34,023 bases of DNA from the NCBI RefSeq assembly GCF_005864045.1, contig NZ_VBSP01000025.1, positions 1 to 34,023 of the forward strand. Reading direction: 5' to 3'. This DNA is from Ruoffia tabacinasalis (GTDB taxonomy: Bacteria > Bacillota > Bacilli > Lactobacillales > Aerococcaceae). The position numbers and the translations under genes were made by a program. The notes beneath the pieces were generated by a model, which worked only from the letters and a program-made list of their open reading frames with translations, was not told the origin of the DNA and searched no databases. Positions 17,196-27,097 of this stretch are shown here, piece by piece. How positions within the stretch are numbered: the first letter of the stretch is position 1; every line of letters starts with the position of its first letter.

Positions 17196-19049
17196 TTGGA
17201 AAAACAAAATTCAACCACTGTATTTGTTAAGTGGATTGAGAAAATGAACAACATTCAAAAAACAATAGTCTGGTTACTCGCAGATTTCATTTGTCTTTGT
17301 ATTGGATCAGCGAGCGCCTATATCTTTTACTGGAATATGATTAGCCCAAGATTAAAAGGGTACTTTCTTTTCACAATTGTAGCTTTTGTTATCTATATAA
17401 TTGTCAGTCGTGTGTTTAAATTAAATATGCGGATTAATCGCTATAGTGGCGTACGAGATTTATTCTCTCTATTCATGGCATTCGTACTGAGTGGATCTTT
17501 AAGTGGTTTAATCACCATCTTTTTCGACTTTATGATTGCTTTACGCTTCATGGTACTTTCTGGGATTGTAGCTGGAATTATCGGAATTGGTTTACGTGTA
17601 CTTTGGCAGAATATCTACCTATTGAAAGATCGAAGTCGGCGTACCCAAGCGGAAGATATTAAGCAAATTATTGTGATTGGCGCAGGTGACGGTGGGTCAC
17701 TCTTCGTAGAGAATCACATACGGAATCCACAAGATACAAAAGTAGTGGCGATTCTAGATGAAGACCCCAAAAAACAAGGTAAAAGTATCTCGGGTATAAA
17801 AGTTGCGGGTGATCTATCACAATTAGAAGCTATTGAGAAAGACTACGACATCGATCGAGCAATTATTGCCATACCAAGTTTAACGCCCGAAGATTATGAA
17901 CGAATCATTACTGAACTCAACAAATATGATATTAAACCCTATAAGATGCCTAAAGTTGAAGATGTCATTACGGGAGTTTATCAAATGAATCATGGTCCTA
18001 AAAAAGTAGATATTGGTGATCTCTTAGGAAGAAAAGAAATCCAATTGGATGAAAGTCATTTAAGAAAAGAAATTGAAGGCAAGACCATTGCGATTACCGG
18101 AGCTGGTGGATCCATTGGTTCAGAAATCACGCGACAAATCAGTCGCTTTAATCCAAAGCGTGTCCTACTCATTGGACATGGCGAGAACTCAATCTACTTA
18201 ATCTATCAAGAACTACAACAACTCGATACGATGACCGAATTCGTTCCTGTGATTGCGGATGTGCAAGATTATGAGCGAATCTATGAATTATTCAAAGAAG
18301 AAGAAGTGGATATTGTCTATCATGCAGCAGCGCATAAACATGTACCGCTCATGGAATGGAACCCAGAAGAAGCTTTAAAGAATAATATTCTAGGGTCTTA
18401 CAATGTAGCTAGAGCCGTCGACCAAGCTAAAGTTGGTAAGATGGTGATGATTTCAACGGACAAAGCCGTCCGCCCACCGAATGTGATGGGAGCATCAAAA
18501 CGTGTCGCCGAACTCATCGTCACAGGAATGAACAAACAAAGTGACTCGATCTTTTGTGCGGTTCGCTTTGGTAACGTGCTAGGGAGTCGAGGAAGTGTCA
18601 TCCCACTCTTTGAGAAGCAAATTGCGGCCGGCGGCCCTGTTACTGTGACAGACTTTAGAATGACCCGTTACTTTATGACGATACCAGAAGCAAGTCGTCT
18701 GGTTGTATTCGCTGGAGCGCATGCCGAAGGTGGAGAAGTATTCATCTTGAATATGGGAGAGCCAGTCAAGATAGTAGACTTAGCGCGCAAGTTAATTCTA
18801 CTTAGCGGGCATACGGAATCAGAGATTCCAATTGTGGAAGCCGGGATAAGACCGGGTGAGAAATTATATGAAGAGTTATTAACATCCGGGGAATTAGTAG
18901 ATGAACAAATTGATGAAAATATCTTCATTGGTAAAGTCGTTGATAGACCGATTGAAGAATCAATTGAATTCATTGAAGAATTAAAACAAATGGATAAGAA
19001 ATTAATCAAACAGCACATCATTGATTTTGCCAATGAGAGTGCCTTATAA
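17196..19049 (+). CDS. capD: CapD/PglF-type membrane nucleotide-sugar 4,6-dehydratase
   Basis: The enzyme removes water from UDP-GlcNAc to give UDP-2-acetamido-2,6-dideoxy-4-hexulose. Its 617 residues have the full family plan: four membrane helices (about 22-47, 55-75, 90-112, 115-140), a first Rossmann-like domain with GAGDGG (162-167), and the short-chain dehydratase domain with TGAGGSIGSE (301-310), HAAAHKHVPLME and ISTDKAVRPPNVMGASKR. It starts at TTG 17196 with GGTG before it; an ATG 16 codons later is possible but would cut into the family N-terminus. With a CapM-type priming transferase and CapN-type reductase in the same locus it suggests a FucNAc or QuiNAc sugar. Confidence 0.92.
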   Translation: MEKQNSTTVFVKWIEKMNNIQKTIVWLLADFICLCIGSASAYIFYWNMISPRLKGYFLFTIVAFVIYIIVSRVFKLNMRINRYSGVRDLFSLFMAFVLSGSLSGLITIFFDFMIALRFMVLSGIVAGIIGIGLRVLWQNIYLLKDRSRRTQAEDIKQIIVIGAGDGGSLFVENHIRNPQDTKVVAILDEDPKKQGKSISGIKVAGDLSQLEAIEKDYDIDRAIIAIPSLTPEDYERIITELNKYDIKPYKMPKVEDVITGVYQMNHGPKKVDIGDLLGRKEIQLDESHLRKEIEGKTIAITGAGGSIGSEITRQISRFNPKRVLLIGHGENSIYLIYQELQQLDTMTEFVPVIADVQDYERIYELFKEEEVDIVYHAAAHKHVPLMEWNPEEALKNNILGSYNVARAVDQAKVGKMVMISTDKAVRPPNVMGASKRVAELIVTGMNKQSDSIFCAVRFGNVLGSRGSVIPLFEKQIAAGGPVTVTDFRMTRYFMTIPEASRLVVFAGAHAEGGEVFILNMGEPVKIVDLARKLILLSGHTESEIPIVEAGIRPGEKLYEELLTSGELVDEQIDENIFIGKVVDRPIEESIEFIEELKQMDKKLIKQHIIDFANESAL

Positions 19050-19062
19050 GATGGAGGAAGTA

Positions 19063-19800
19063 ATGGAACAAGAAATGAGTTTATTGGATTTATGGAAATT
19101 ACTCCGTAAATATTATGCACGAATTATTGGAATGACAGTGGTAGGAGCTGTCTTAGCTGTTGTTTTTATGATGTTGTTTGTTGATCGTCAATATGTATCA
19201 GAGGCACAGTTATTAGTAAATCAAAGTAGTGACCAAGACACAGCCATTCAATATACTGAGATTCAGACAAATGTAAACTTAGTGAATACATATAAGGATA
19301 TTATTAGTGGCAATGCGGTATTAGAAGGTGTTAATGAGAATCTAGGAAATGTTTTTACGATTGATGAGCTTAGAAATGCAATAACTGTTGAACAGTCACC
19401 CAATTCCCAAGCGTTTTATATTAGTGCGATTATGGATTCTCCAACGGATGCACAAAATGTAGTAATTAATGTAATTACTGAATTTGAGAATACGTTACGT
19501 GAATTTTATGGAGAAGAAGTTTCAAGTATTAATTTAGTATCAGCGGCAACTTATAACCCTAATCAAGTATCTCCAAGTTTAATTATTTATGCCTTAATTG
19601 GTGGTATATTAGGCTTCATAATTATGGCAGGGATTGCCTTGGCTAAAGAATTAATGGATACGCGAGTGAAGTCAGTTGATGACCTTACTAATATGGGGAT
19701 GATTCGCTTAGGAGAGATCAATGAATTGACCAATGCACAAGTCAAGAAAAACCGTTATAGAATTGAATCAGATAATACACCGTTAAGAAGGAGAGTATAG
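19063..19800 (+). CDS. cpsC: Capsule chain-length regulator, Wzz/CpsC type kinase modulator
   Basis: A 245-residue membrane protein with helices at about 17-38 and 174-196 and an external domain between, the plan of CpsC/CapA/YveK. The PNQVSPS motif just before the second helix matches the proline-rich Wzz element. The short cytoplasmic C-tail would activate CpsD. The ATG at 19063 is preferred because GGAGGAAG lies directly upstream; a codon at 19021 in the same frame overlaps capD. The tyrosine kinase follows after two bases. Confidence 0.93.
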   Translation: MEQEMSLLDLWKLLRKYYARIIGMTVVGAVLAVVFMMLFVDRQYVSEAQLLVNQSSDQDTAIQYTEIQTNVNLVNTYKDIISGNAVLEGVNENLGNVFTIDELRNAITVEQSPNSQAFYISAIMDSPTDAQNVVINVITEFENTLREFYGEEVSSINLVSAATYNPNQVSPSLIIYALIGGILGFIIMAGIALAKELMDTRVKSVDDLTNMGMIRLGEINELTNAQVKKNRYRIESDNTPLRRRV

Positions 19801-19802
19801 AG

Positions 19803-20537
19803 ATGTTTGGATTTGGAAACAAGCAAAAAAAAGCTGAAAAAGAACAGCGTTTAGGTGCACCTTTAATTACGTATTATGAACCGAAGTCAATCATTTCGGA
19901 ACAATACCGTACCTTACGTACAAACCTTGAATTTGCGCAAGTCGGTAATCAAGTCAAGTCGATTGCGATTACATCAAGTATGCCGATGGAAGGTAAATCA
20001 ACGACCACAGCTAACTTAGCTTATACCATGGCACAAACAGGTCGTAACGTATTGATCGTAGATAGCGATCTACGTAAGCCTACAGTTCACCGGTCGTTTA
20101 AATTGAATAATGAACAAGGTGTAACGACGCTACTAGCGAATCCAGAATTAAAGTTTAATCAAGTGGTTCAAAAGTCTAAGGAATTAGGACTATATTTTTT
20201 ACCTTCAGGGCCTATGCCACCCAATCCTGCTGAATTGATTGGGTCACCTCAAATGGCAAGATTAATGCAAGAATTGTCTGATAACTTTGATATGGTTATC
20301 TATGATACACCGCCTGTTAATTCAGTCACTGATGCTCAAATTATTTCGAGTAGAGTCGATGGTGTGATCTTAGTCGCTCGCCAAAACTTCGCACGTAAAG
20401 AATTAGTTAGAGAAGCCAAGCAAGCCTTAGAAAATGTTAAAGCAAATATATTAGGCTTTGTTATTAATAATGTGCCCTTTGAAGAAGGCAAAGGGTATGG
20501 ATACTACGCCTATGGTTTAGAGGATGATGACGCATGA
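19803..20537 (+). CDS. cpsD: Capsule tyrosine autokinase CpsD (BY-kinase)
   Basis: Bacterial tyrosine kinase that with CpsC sets capsule polymer length. The 244 residues show Walker A SSMPMEGKST (58-67), Walker A' VLIVDSDLRKP (83-93) and Walker B VIYDTPP (165-171). The C-terminus GYGYYAYG carries four tyrosines as phosphorylation cluster. The split arrangement with a separate membrane partner is the Gram-positive form. It overlaps cpsB by ATGA. Confidence 0.95.
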   Translation: MFGFGNKQKKAEKEQRLGAPLITYYEPKSIISEQYRTLRTNLEFAQVGNQVKSIAITSSMPMEGKSTTTANLAYTMAQTGRNVLIVDSDLRKPTVHRSFKLNNEQGVTTLLANPELKFNQVVQKSKELGLYFLPSGPMPPNPAELIGSPQMARLMQELSDNFDMVIYDTPPVNSVTDAQIISSRVDGVILVARQNFARKELVREAKQALENVKANILGFVINNVPFEEGKGYGYYAYGLEDDDA

Positions 20538-21310
20538 TCATCGACTTACATTCTCATCTCATACCTGGTGTAGATGATGGGGCTCAAACCATCGAACAAT
20601 CGATTGAATTAGCCAAGCAAGCTGTGGATGAAGGGGTGGAACATATGGTTCTAACCCCTCATCATCGTAACGGTAAGTATATTAATTACAAGAGCGATGT
20701 ACTCGAAGCAGCGAATACTCTACAAGAAGTATACAAGCAAGCTAACGTGAATCTGAAAGTCTATGCATCCCAGGAAATTCGTTTAACCGACAAATTCCTG
20801 GATGATTTGTATAATGGGGAATTATTATCCTTAGATGCTGCTGGAAAGTATTATCTGATTGAGTTTCCTTCTGATAGAGTACCTTCCAATGCAAAGCAAG
20901 TTATACAAGAATTAATTGATGATGGTACTACACCCGTGATTGCGCATCCAGAAAGGAATCATGAGTTATCAAGTAATCTACATCTTCTGTATGAACTAGT
21001 CCAGATGGGATGTTTATCGCAAATTACAACATCCAGTTACTCAGGCTATTATGGTGAGACACTGGTTGTGAACAGTCAACAAATGATTCAACATAATCTA
21101 GCTCACATATTAGCTTCAGATGTTCATCATATGAAGCACCGACCAATGAATGTAGAGTCTGCATTTGCGCGGTTGGAAAAAGAATATGGGCTGGAAACTG
21201 TCCAATACTATAAAGACAATGCACGAAACATCTTTAATGGGGATCGAGTGAATATAAAGAAACCAATTCAACCAAAGAGACCTCGTAAGAAGTGGTTTGG
21301 ATTATTCTAG
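20534..21310 (+). CDS. cpsB: Manganese-dependent tyrosine phosphatase CpsB (PHP family)
   Basis: Removes phosphate from CpsD. The 258-residue protein is of PHP type, with metal ligands in DLHSHLIPGVDDGA (4-17), LTPHH, EI(R), IAHPERN and ASDVHHMKHRP, as in YwqE and CapC. The basic C-tail KRPRKKW may bind membrane or polymer. It shares four bases with cpsD (ATGA), so translation is coupled. Confidence 0.94.
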   Translation: MIIDLHSHLIPGVDDGAQTIEQSIELAKQAVDEGVEHMVLTPHHRNGKYINYKSDVLEAANTLQEVYKQANVNLKVYASQEIRLTDKFLDDLYNGELLSLDAAGKYYLIEFPSDRVPSNAKQVIQELIDDGTTPVIAHPERNHELSSNLHLLYELVQMGCLSQITTSSYSGYYGETLVVNSQQMIQHNLAHILASDVHHMKHRPMNVESAFARLEKEYGLETVQYYKDNARNIFNGDRVNIKKPIQPKRPRKKWFGLF

Positions 21311-21325
21311 AATAAGGAGTAAACG

Positions 21326-21979
21326 ATGTATACTATCATAAAGAGAATTATTGATTTTATCTTATCATTAATAGCAATTATCATACTAAGTCCACTATTC
21401 TTAATATTAGCAATATGGATCAAAATCGATTCCTCTGGCCCCGTATTCTTTAAGCAAAAACGTATTGGGAAAAATCGTACATTCTTTCAAATTTATAAGT
21501 TTAGAACGATGCGTTCAGATACACCTAAAGATACACCAACTCATATGCTGAATGACCCAGCATCGTTTATCACTAGGTCGGGACATTTTTTGCGTAAAAC
21601 AAGTCTCGATGAATTACCTCAACTAATTAATATTCTAAAAGGTGAGATGGCTATTATCGGGCCAAGACCGGCTCTATGGAATCAAGATGACTTAGCAGAT
21701 GAACGAGATAAGTATGGAGCTAATAAAGTGTTTCCAGGACTTTCAGGCTGGGCGCAGATTAATGGGCGTGATGAACTACCTATTCCCATCAAAGCTAAGT
21801 TGGATGGAGACTATGTACAAAATATTAGTTTTTGGTTTGATGTGAAGTGCATCTTTGGGACCATCACTAGTGTACTACGAAGTGATGGTGTCGTTGAAGG
21901 TGGAACGGGTGTCATTGAAAAAGCAAAAAAGGACTTGAAAAAGAGAGAGCGAGAAGGAAAAAGTGATAACAGATTATAG
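21326..21979 (+). CDS. Priming sugar-phosphate transferase, CapM/PglC type
   Basis: Small monotopic phosphoglycosyl transferase that moves a sugar-1-phosphate from a UDP-sugar to undecaprenyl phosphate, the first step of the repeat unit. At 217 residues it has only the catalytic core without the four extra helices of CpsE. Visible: membrane-dipping helix (about 8-32), KQKRIGKN, YKFRTM, the catalytic pair in TSLDELPQ (Asp95-Glu96), GPRP (112-115) and PGLSGWAQINGRD. Overall likeness to S. aureus CapM, which uses UDP-FucNAc, fits the CapD and CapN-type genes here. AAGGAG precedes the ATG. Confidence 0.92.
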   Translation: MYTIIKRIIDFILSLIAIIILSPLFLILAIWIKIDSSGPVFFKQKRIGKNRTFFQIYKFRTMRSDTPKDTPTHMLNDPASFITRSGHFLRKTSLDELPQLINILKGEMAIIGPRPALWNQDDLADERDKYGANKVFPGLSGWAQINGRDELPIPIKAKLDGDYVQNISFWFDVKCIFGTITSVLRSDGVVEGGTGVIEKAKKDLKKREREGKSDNRL

Positions 21980-22817
21980 TGTGTTAATGTCGTTATACGT
22001 TAAAGAAAAGCCTGAATATTTAATAGAGAGCCTCGAGAGTATGTTGCAACAGACTATACTACCTAAACAGATTGTTATAGTTTTAGATGGTGAAATAACA
22101 TCCGAGTTGCAAGTGGTCATTAATAAATATAAATTATCTAATCCTAATTTATTTTCAATTGTACCATTAGAACAAAATATTGGGTTAGGCTTAGCCTTAA
22201 ATAAAGGGCTAGAATATTGTGAGTTTGAATTAATTGCAAGAATGGATACTGACGATATATCTTATCCTGAAAGATGTGAACTACAATTAGCCGAATTTAA
22301 CAACCATCCAGAACTAGATATTGTCGGCACTTTAACGAGTGAATTCTTTGAATCACCTGATAAAATTCAATCAATTAGAATAGTGCCAGAAAATCATGAA
22401 GAAATATTAAAATTTTCTAGACGTAGAAGTCCTTTCAATCATCCAACTGTTATGTACCGAAAATCATCAATACAAGCAGTAGGTGGATATAGAGATATAT
22501 TGAGAAAAGAGGATCTTGATCTGTTTGCAAGAATGCTAGAAAATGGATGTAAAACAAAAAACATTCAAAAAGAATTATTATATTTTAGGTCAAACAAAGA
22601 TAATTATAAAAGGCGGAAGTCGTGGACAAATAATTCAAACTACATAAAAGTAATTTACAAATTTTGGCGTAGAGGTTATTCTTCATTATGGGATTTACTG
22701 TATGTAACGTTTGCTCAGATTGGTATGTATATAGCGCCAACATGGTTGCTTAAATACATATCGGATTCTATTTTGAGAAAAAAACATAATATTACAGGAG
22801 TAGAAAAAAATGATTAG
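21963..22817 (+). CDS. Family 2 glycosyltransferase
   Basis: A 284-residue GT-A enzyme of the EpsE-like type: the N-terminus YSVLMSLYVKEKPEYLIESLESMLQQT and the metal-binding ARMDTDDIS motif are characteristic. It would add a sugar to the lipid-linked unit at the inner membrane face; donor and acceptor cannot be told. GTG start with AAGGAAAAA before it, overlapping the priming transferase gene by 17 bases. The DNA becomes markedly AT-rich here, which marks the start of the strain-specific cassette. Confidence 0.9.
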   Translation: MITDYSVLMSLYVKEKPEYLIESLESMLQQTILPKQIVIVLDGEITSELQVVINKYKLSNPNLFSIVPLEQNIGLGLALNKGLEYCEFELIARMDTDDISYPERCELQLAEFNNHPELDIVGTLTSEFFESPDKIQSIRIVPENHEEILKFSRRRSPFNHPTVMYRKSSIQAVGGYRDILRKEDLDLFARMLENGCKTKNIQKELLYFRSNKDNYKRRKSWTNNSNYIKVIYKFWRRGYSSLWDLLYVTFAQIGMYIAPTWLLKYISDSILRKKHNITGVEKND

Positions 22818-23703
22818 TATTGTAATACCAACACATAAGAGAGTAAATCTTTTGAAAAAAACTATTAATAGTGCGTTAGATCAAACTTATAAAAATACGG
22901 AAATCATAGTTGTATCAGATGGATATGACAAAGAAACAGATTTGTATATGAAAACAATTGAAAATAATCAAATAAAATATTATGTATATGAAACAAACAG
23001 AGGTGCCAACTATGCAAGGAATTATGGCGTAAAACATTCTGAAGGTGAATATATAGCTTTTTTAGATGATGATGACCAATGGGCGAAAGATAAATTAGAA
23101 AGACAGAACACAGAACTAAGCAAGGATAACGATTATGGGTTAGTTTATACTGGAAATAAACAACTTTATATTGATACGAATGATTCATTTATTTACGAAC
23201 CTACAATAAGTGGTGATTTATCAAGGGAAATATTTTCGAAAAACCATATAGGTAGTACATCAAGTGTATTGATAAAAAAAGAAATATTTGATGAGGTAAA
23301 CGGTTTTGATGAAAAATTAGGTGCACTTCAGGACTATGATTTGTGGATTAGGGTCTGTCAAATTGCTAAAATAGGAGTTATATCTGCACCATTATTAATT
23401 TACACTAATGATAGAAATCGAGAACAAATCTCTAATCAGATTAATAAATACGAAGATGCTGCTATACAAATAAAAGAAAAGTATAAAGATTTTTTTTCTA
23501 ATAATAAAGATCTAGAAAAAGGATTCAGTTTATTTTTGTCTAAAGTAATTATAAAAAAGTATTTAAGAAATAATAATAAGAAGAAGGCTAGAGAAATAAG
23601 CTTAAGAATATTTTGGGAAACAAAAAGATTGTCAATACTTCCATATTATTTTTCTGCCTTTTTTTCATATGATATGTTGTTGAAATTCAAGGCTATGTTT
23701 TAA
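22810..23703 (+). CDS. Family 2 glycosyltransferase
   Basis: A 297-residue GT-A glycosyltransferase with ISIVIPTHKRVNLLKKTINSALDQTYKNTEIIVVSDG at its N-terminus (the UDP-binding fold), FLDDDDQW as the DxD metal site and DYDLWIRVCQIAKIG as the acceptor-side motif. It overlaps the previous gene by 8 bases. Sugar specificity is unknown. Confidence 0.9.
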   Translation: MISIVIPTHKRVNLLKKTINSALDQTYKNTEIIVVSDGYDKETDLYMKTIENNQIKYYVYETNRGANYARNYGVKHSEGEYIAFLDDDDQWAKDKLERQNTELSKDNDYGLVYTGNKQLYIDTNDSFIYEPTISGDLSREIFSKNHIGSTSSVLIKKEIFDEVNGFDEKLGALQDYDLWIRVCQIAKIGVISAPLLIYTNDRNREQISNQINKYEDAAIQIKEKYKDFFSNNKDLEKGFSLFLSKVIIKKYLRNNNKKKAREISLRIFWETKRLSILPYYFSAFFSYDMLLKFKAMF

Positions 23704-23722
23704 GAGATATATTGGAGGATAT

Positions 23723-24850
23723 ATGAAATATGTATTGCATTATGTAGAAAAAATGGATAGAGGTGGAATGGAATCTTATATTATGAATGTTTATCGTAAT
23801 ATAGATAGGTTGAAATATCAATTTCACTTTATAGTTCATACGAATAAAAAGTCTGATTTTGATGAAGAAATATTATCGTTAGGGGGAAAAATATTAAGGG
23901 TTCCAACAACTTTAAGGAGTAATCCAATTAAATATATTCGATTTTGGAAGAGGTTTTGGGTTAAAAATCAAAAAAAATATGATGTATTCCATTTTCATAC
24001 AAATAGTCTAGCTAATATTTATGCTATAAAAGCTGCTCAAAAAATAGGCTATAATAAAATAATTATACATTCCCATAGTACGGGTGCAAATAAAGGAAAA
24101 ATTCAAAAAATACATGATTTAATTCATTTATCGAATCAGAAATATGTGTTACGAAACAAATTTAAATTAGTAGCTGTTTCCGAAAATGCATCAGATTGGC
24201 TTTTTGGAAAAGAAGCTATTATTGCAGGTAAGGTGATGATAGTTTCCGTAGGAATTGATTACTCGTTATTTTACTTTAATAGTCAAGTACGGGAAAAAAT
24301 TCGAAAGCAATATGACTTAGATAAGAGTATAGTAATCGGTCATGTTGGTAATTTCTTTTCAGTTAAGAATCATGAATTTATTATAGAAACTTTTTATGAG
24401 TTGGCGAAATTTAATGATAATATATCTTTATTATTAATTGGTGATGGAGATACAATACAAGAAAGTAAAGAATTAGTAAATAAATTGAAGTTAAAGGATA
24501 ACGTCACATTTACAGGTAATATTGAAAACGTTTCTGATTTTTATAATGCAATGGATATATTTATTTTTCCATCAAAGTATGAAGGATTAGGCATGTCTAT
24601 GGTTGAAGCTCAAATAAATGGATTACCAGTTTTTTACTCAGACACAGTACCTTTTGAAAGTGTAATTTCAAATAATACACTTTGTTTGAACTTAAATTCT
24701 GGCTCAAATAATTGGGCTAAAGAAATTCAGAAGTATTTTACTAAAGAAAGAAGCCGTGAAATAGAGGTAAATAATAAATTTAATATTGCAAACAGTTCAG
24801 AGAAATTAACTTTGATTTATGAGGAGGTTTCTGATGGGAAAAATAAATAA
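23723..24850 (+). CDS. Family 4 glycosyltransferase (GT-B, EpsF-like)
   Basis: The 375 residues form two Rossmann halves. The N-terminus VLHYVEKMDRGGMESYIMNVYRN has the glycine loop of EpsF/CapM-named retaining transferases, and the C-half carries HVGNFFSVKNHEF, LIGDGD and the EX7E motif E-GLGMSMV-E. It would be a retaining transferase that extends the repeat unit. TTGGAGGATAT precedes the ATG. Its last 17 bases overlap wzy. Confidence 0.92.
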   Translation: MKYVLHYVEKMDRGGMESYIMNVYRNIDRLKYQFHFIVHTNKKSDFDEEILSLGGKILRVPTTLRSNPIKYIRFWKRFWVKNQKKYDVFHFHTNSLANIYAIKAAQKIGYNKIIIHSHSTGANKGKIQKIHDLIHLSNQKYVLRNKFKLVAVSENASDWLFGKEAIIAGKVMIVSVGIDYSLFYFNSQVREKIRKQYDLDKSIVIGHVGNFFSVKNHEFIIETFYELAKFNDNISLLLIGDGDTIQESKELVNKLKLKDNVTFTGNIENVSDFYNAMDIFIFPSKYEGLGMSMVEAQINGLPVFYSDTVPFESVISNNTLCLNLNSGSNNWAKEIQKYFTKERSREIEVNNKFNIANSSEKLTLIYEEVSDGKNK

Positions 24851-26078
24851 AATAATACTTTTTTTGTATACTTTTTTTGTGATATATTTACCAGATTTCT
24901 CAGTATATTTTCCATTTTTACCTAATACATCAATATTAGTTTTCTTTCTTGCTACACTTAATATAGTGTTGTTAAATAAACATATTTTATGGGTGATTAA
25001 AAAAAATGAAATTTACGCAATATTTATAGTGCTATTTATTTTAATAATCCAGTTAACCATAACTAACTTAGGCGATTTTGATTTGGGGAATCTTTGGCCA
25101 TTGGGATTATTTATTGTGCAAATAATTAACTATCTATCACTTGTGATTTGGTTCTACAAATTATATCATCCAGAAAATGTTTATAGTTTATTAAAATATT
25201 TAGTATTCATTGGAATGATACAATTTTTTATTATATTGTTTATGCAATTACAGCCTGATTTAAAGAACATAGCTGTTACATTATACGGAGGAAAAGAAGG
25301 GGTTCCAGAACGTTTAAGATATCTTCTTTCTTATAGAATTTATGGGATAGGTTCATCGTATACTTTTATGTTGCCATTAATACAAACATTTTTTTCAGTT
25401 ATAGCTTTATATCTTTACTCAGAAGGAAAGGGCTTTTTTTATTTTATAACGTCTGTATTATTAATTTATAGTTCTATTGTGAATGGTAGAACAGGAATGT
25501 ATATTTATATAATAATTATGATTATATATTTTTTAAAACAATCATTACAAAAATTCAATTTTAAAATACTTATATTTTCTTTTGGAACATTAATAATATT
25601 TGTAATTTCAGTTTTGTTTATACTTAATTTTTATCCGGATAGATTTGCTTGGATAACAGAAGGTATAGAAGAAATAATATTATTATTTTTTGCGGGAGAA
25701 ACATCTCAAAATACAAATGTTGGAAGATTAATAGGAGAGCATTTAGTATTCCCAAAAGGATTCGATATAATATTTGGATTAGGGAAAAATATATTCAGTG
25801 GAATTACCTATCGTAATAATTATATTCATTCCGATATTGGTTATATAAATGATTTGTTTAGAGGTGGTATGATTTATATTTTTTTATTGTACCCAACCAT
25901 TTTATCATTTTTTAATAAATATTGTACAAAACCTTTTCTAAAAATAAGTTTAGTTTTATTTTTTGTGATAGCTAATTACAAAGGTGAAATTACGGGCGGT
26001 ACGCCTATAATACTACTTATACTACTTATACCAATGCTTATATCCTATAATGATATGTATATAAGCCACAATAAATAA
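24834..26078 (+). CDS. wzy: Probable capsule repeat-unit polymerase Wzy
   Basis: A 414-residue integral membrane protein with about ten or more hydrophobic stretches and a larger loop (about 265-330, with NTNVGRLIGEHLVFPKGFDIIFGLGKN) near the C-terminus, the usual form of O-antigen/capsule polymerases. Sequence alone does not name the family with certainty; location between transferases and flippase supports the call. Start 24834 has GAGGAGG 6 bases before it; an in-frame codon at 24819 has none. Very AT-rich with frequent ATA codons. Confidence 0.8.
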   Translation: MGKINKIILFLYTFFVIYLPDFSVYFPFLPNTSILVFFLATLNIVLLNKHILWVIKKNEIYAIFIVLFILIIQLTITNLGDFDLGNLWPLGLFIVQIINYLSLVIWFYKLYHPENVYSLLKYLVFIGMIQFFIILFMQLQPDLKNIAVTLYGGKEGVPERLRYLLSYRIYGIGSSYTFMLPLIQTFFSVIALYLYSEGKGFFYFITSVLLIYSSIVNGRTGMYIYIIIMIIYFLKQSLQKFNFKILIFSFGTLIIFVISVLFILNFYPDRFAWITEGIEEIILLFFAGETSQNTNVGRLIGEHLVFPKGFDIIFGLGKNIFSGITYRNNYIHSDIGYINDLFRGGMIYIFLLYPTILSFFNKYCTKPFLKISLVLFFVIANYKGEITGGTPIILLILLIPMLISYNDMYISHNK

Positions 26079-26092
26079 TAGGAGACAAAAAA

Positions 26093-27082
26093 ATGGGAAA
26101 AAAACTAGTATCAATTATTATGTCTGTTTATAATACGGAACCTAAAATTCTAGATCAGGCAATTAAGAGTATCCTAAATCAAACCTATAAAAACTTTGAA
26201 TTTATAATTATTGATGATAATTCCGATGAAAATATTAAAGGTCAAATAGAATCATATCAGGATGCTAGAATTTTATTCATACAAAATAAAGAAAATCTGG
26301 GTTTAACGAAAAATTTAAATAAGGCTATAGAATTATCTAATGGTTGTTATATTGCAAGAATGGATGCTGATGATATATCACATGAAAAAAGAATTGAAAA
26401 ACAAGTTACTTTTTTAAATAATAATTCGAAAGTAGGTATTGTGGGTACTAATGCTAAGTCAATAGGTATCAGTCAAAAGAAAATAAAAATGTATTCCGAA
26501 CACCAAGATATAAAAGCTCAATTACTCATAAACAGTCCGATGATACATCCTAGTATAATGATAAGAAAATCATTATTAAATGAAAATATGTATAATGAAA
26601 GTTATAGAGTAGCTCAGGATTATGAATTATGGTCAAGATTAATTTGGAAAACCGAATTTTCAAATATTCAAGAAGAACTATTGTTTTATAGATTGCATGA
26701 AAAGCAAGTATCAAACAAAAGAACTAAAGATCATAATTATCTGATACAAGATATCAGAAAAAAAATGTGGAGTAAAATCTCTCAAAATATAACATCCGAT
26801 GAACTGAAGTTAATAAAAAAGAGTAGTTCTGCTGCTGCATTAAGCGAGAAGGAATTAGAAACTTTAAATTTGTTTAGTAATGTTATGATAGAAAAAAATT
26901 TAATTTCATTGAATTATGCCAATGAATCTCTAATTAAAATCTTATCTAAGAATTTGGATAGAGCTATTTATATTAGTACAAAAACAAAAGGAGGCTTTCC
27001 TAAAAGGAAATTAAAAATAAAACCAAAGCACTATGTGAATCGTTTTACAATACAAAAGTTTTTTGGCTTTTTAATTCGATAA
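26093..27082 (+). CDS. Family 2 glycosyltransferase
   Basis: A 329-residue GT-A transferase: VSIIMSVYNTEPKILDQAIKSILNQTYKNFEFIIIDDNS, ARMDADDISHEKRIEKQ (DxD) and AQDYELWSRL are all clear. About 100 C-terminal residues are basic and may bind membrane. AATAGGAGAC precedes the ATG. It is similar in plan to the GT2 at 21963 but differs enough to use another acceptor. Confidence 0.9.
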   Translation: MGKKLVSIIMSVYNTEPKILDQAIKSILNQTYKNFEFIIIDDNSDENIKGQIESYQDARILFIQNKENLGLTKNLNKAIELSNGCYIARMDADDISHEKRIEKQVTFLNNNSKVGIVGTNAKSIGISQKKIKMYSEHQDIKAQLLINSPMIHPSIMIRKSLLNENMYNESYRVAQDYELWSRLIWKTEFSNIQEELLFYRLHEKQVSNKRTKDHNYLIQDIRKKMWSKISQNITSDELKLIKKSSSAAALSEKELETLNLFSNVMIEKNLISLNYANESLIKILSKNLDRAIYISTKTKGGFPKRKLKIKPKHYVNRFTIQKFFGFLIR

Positions 27083-27097
27083 GTAAAGGGAGAGAAT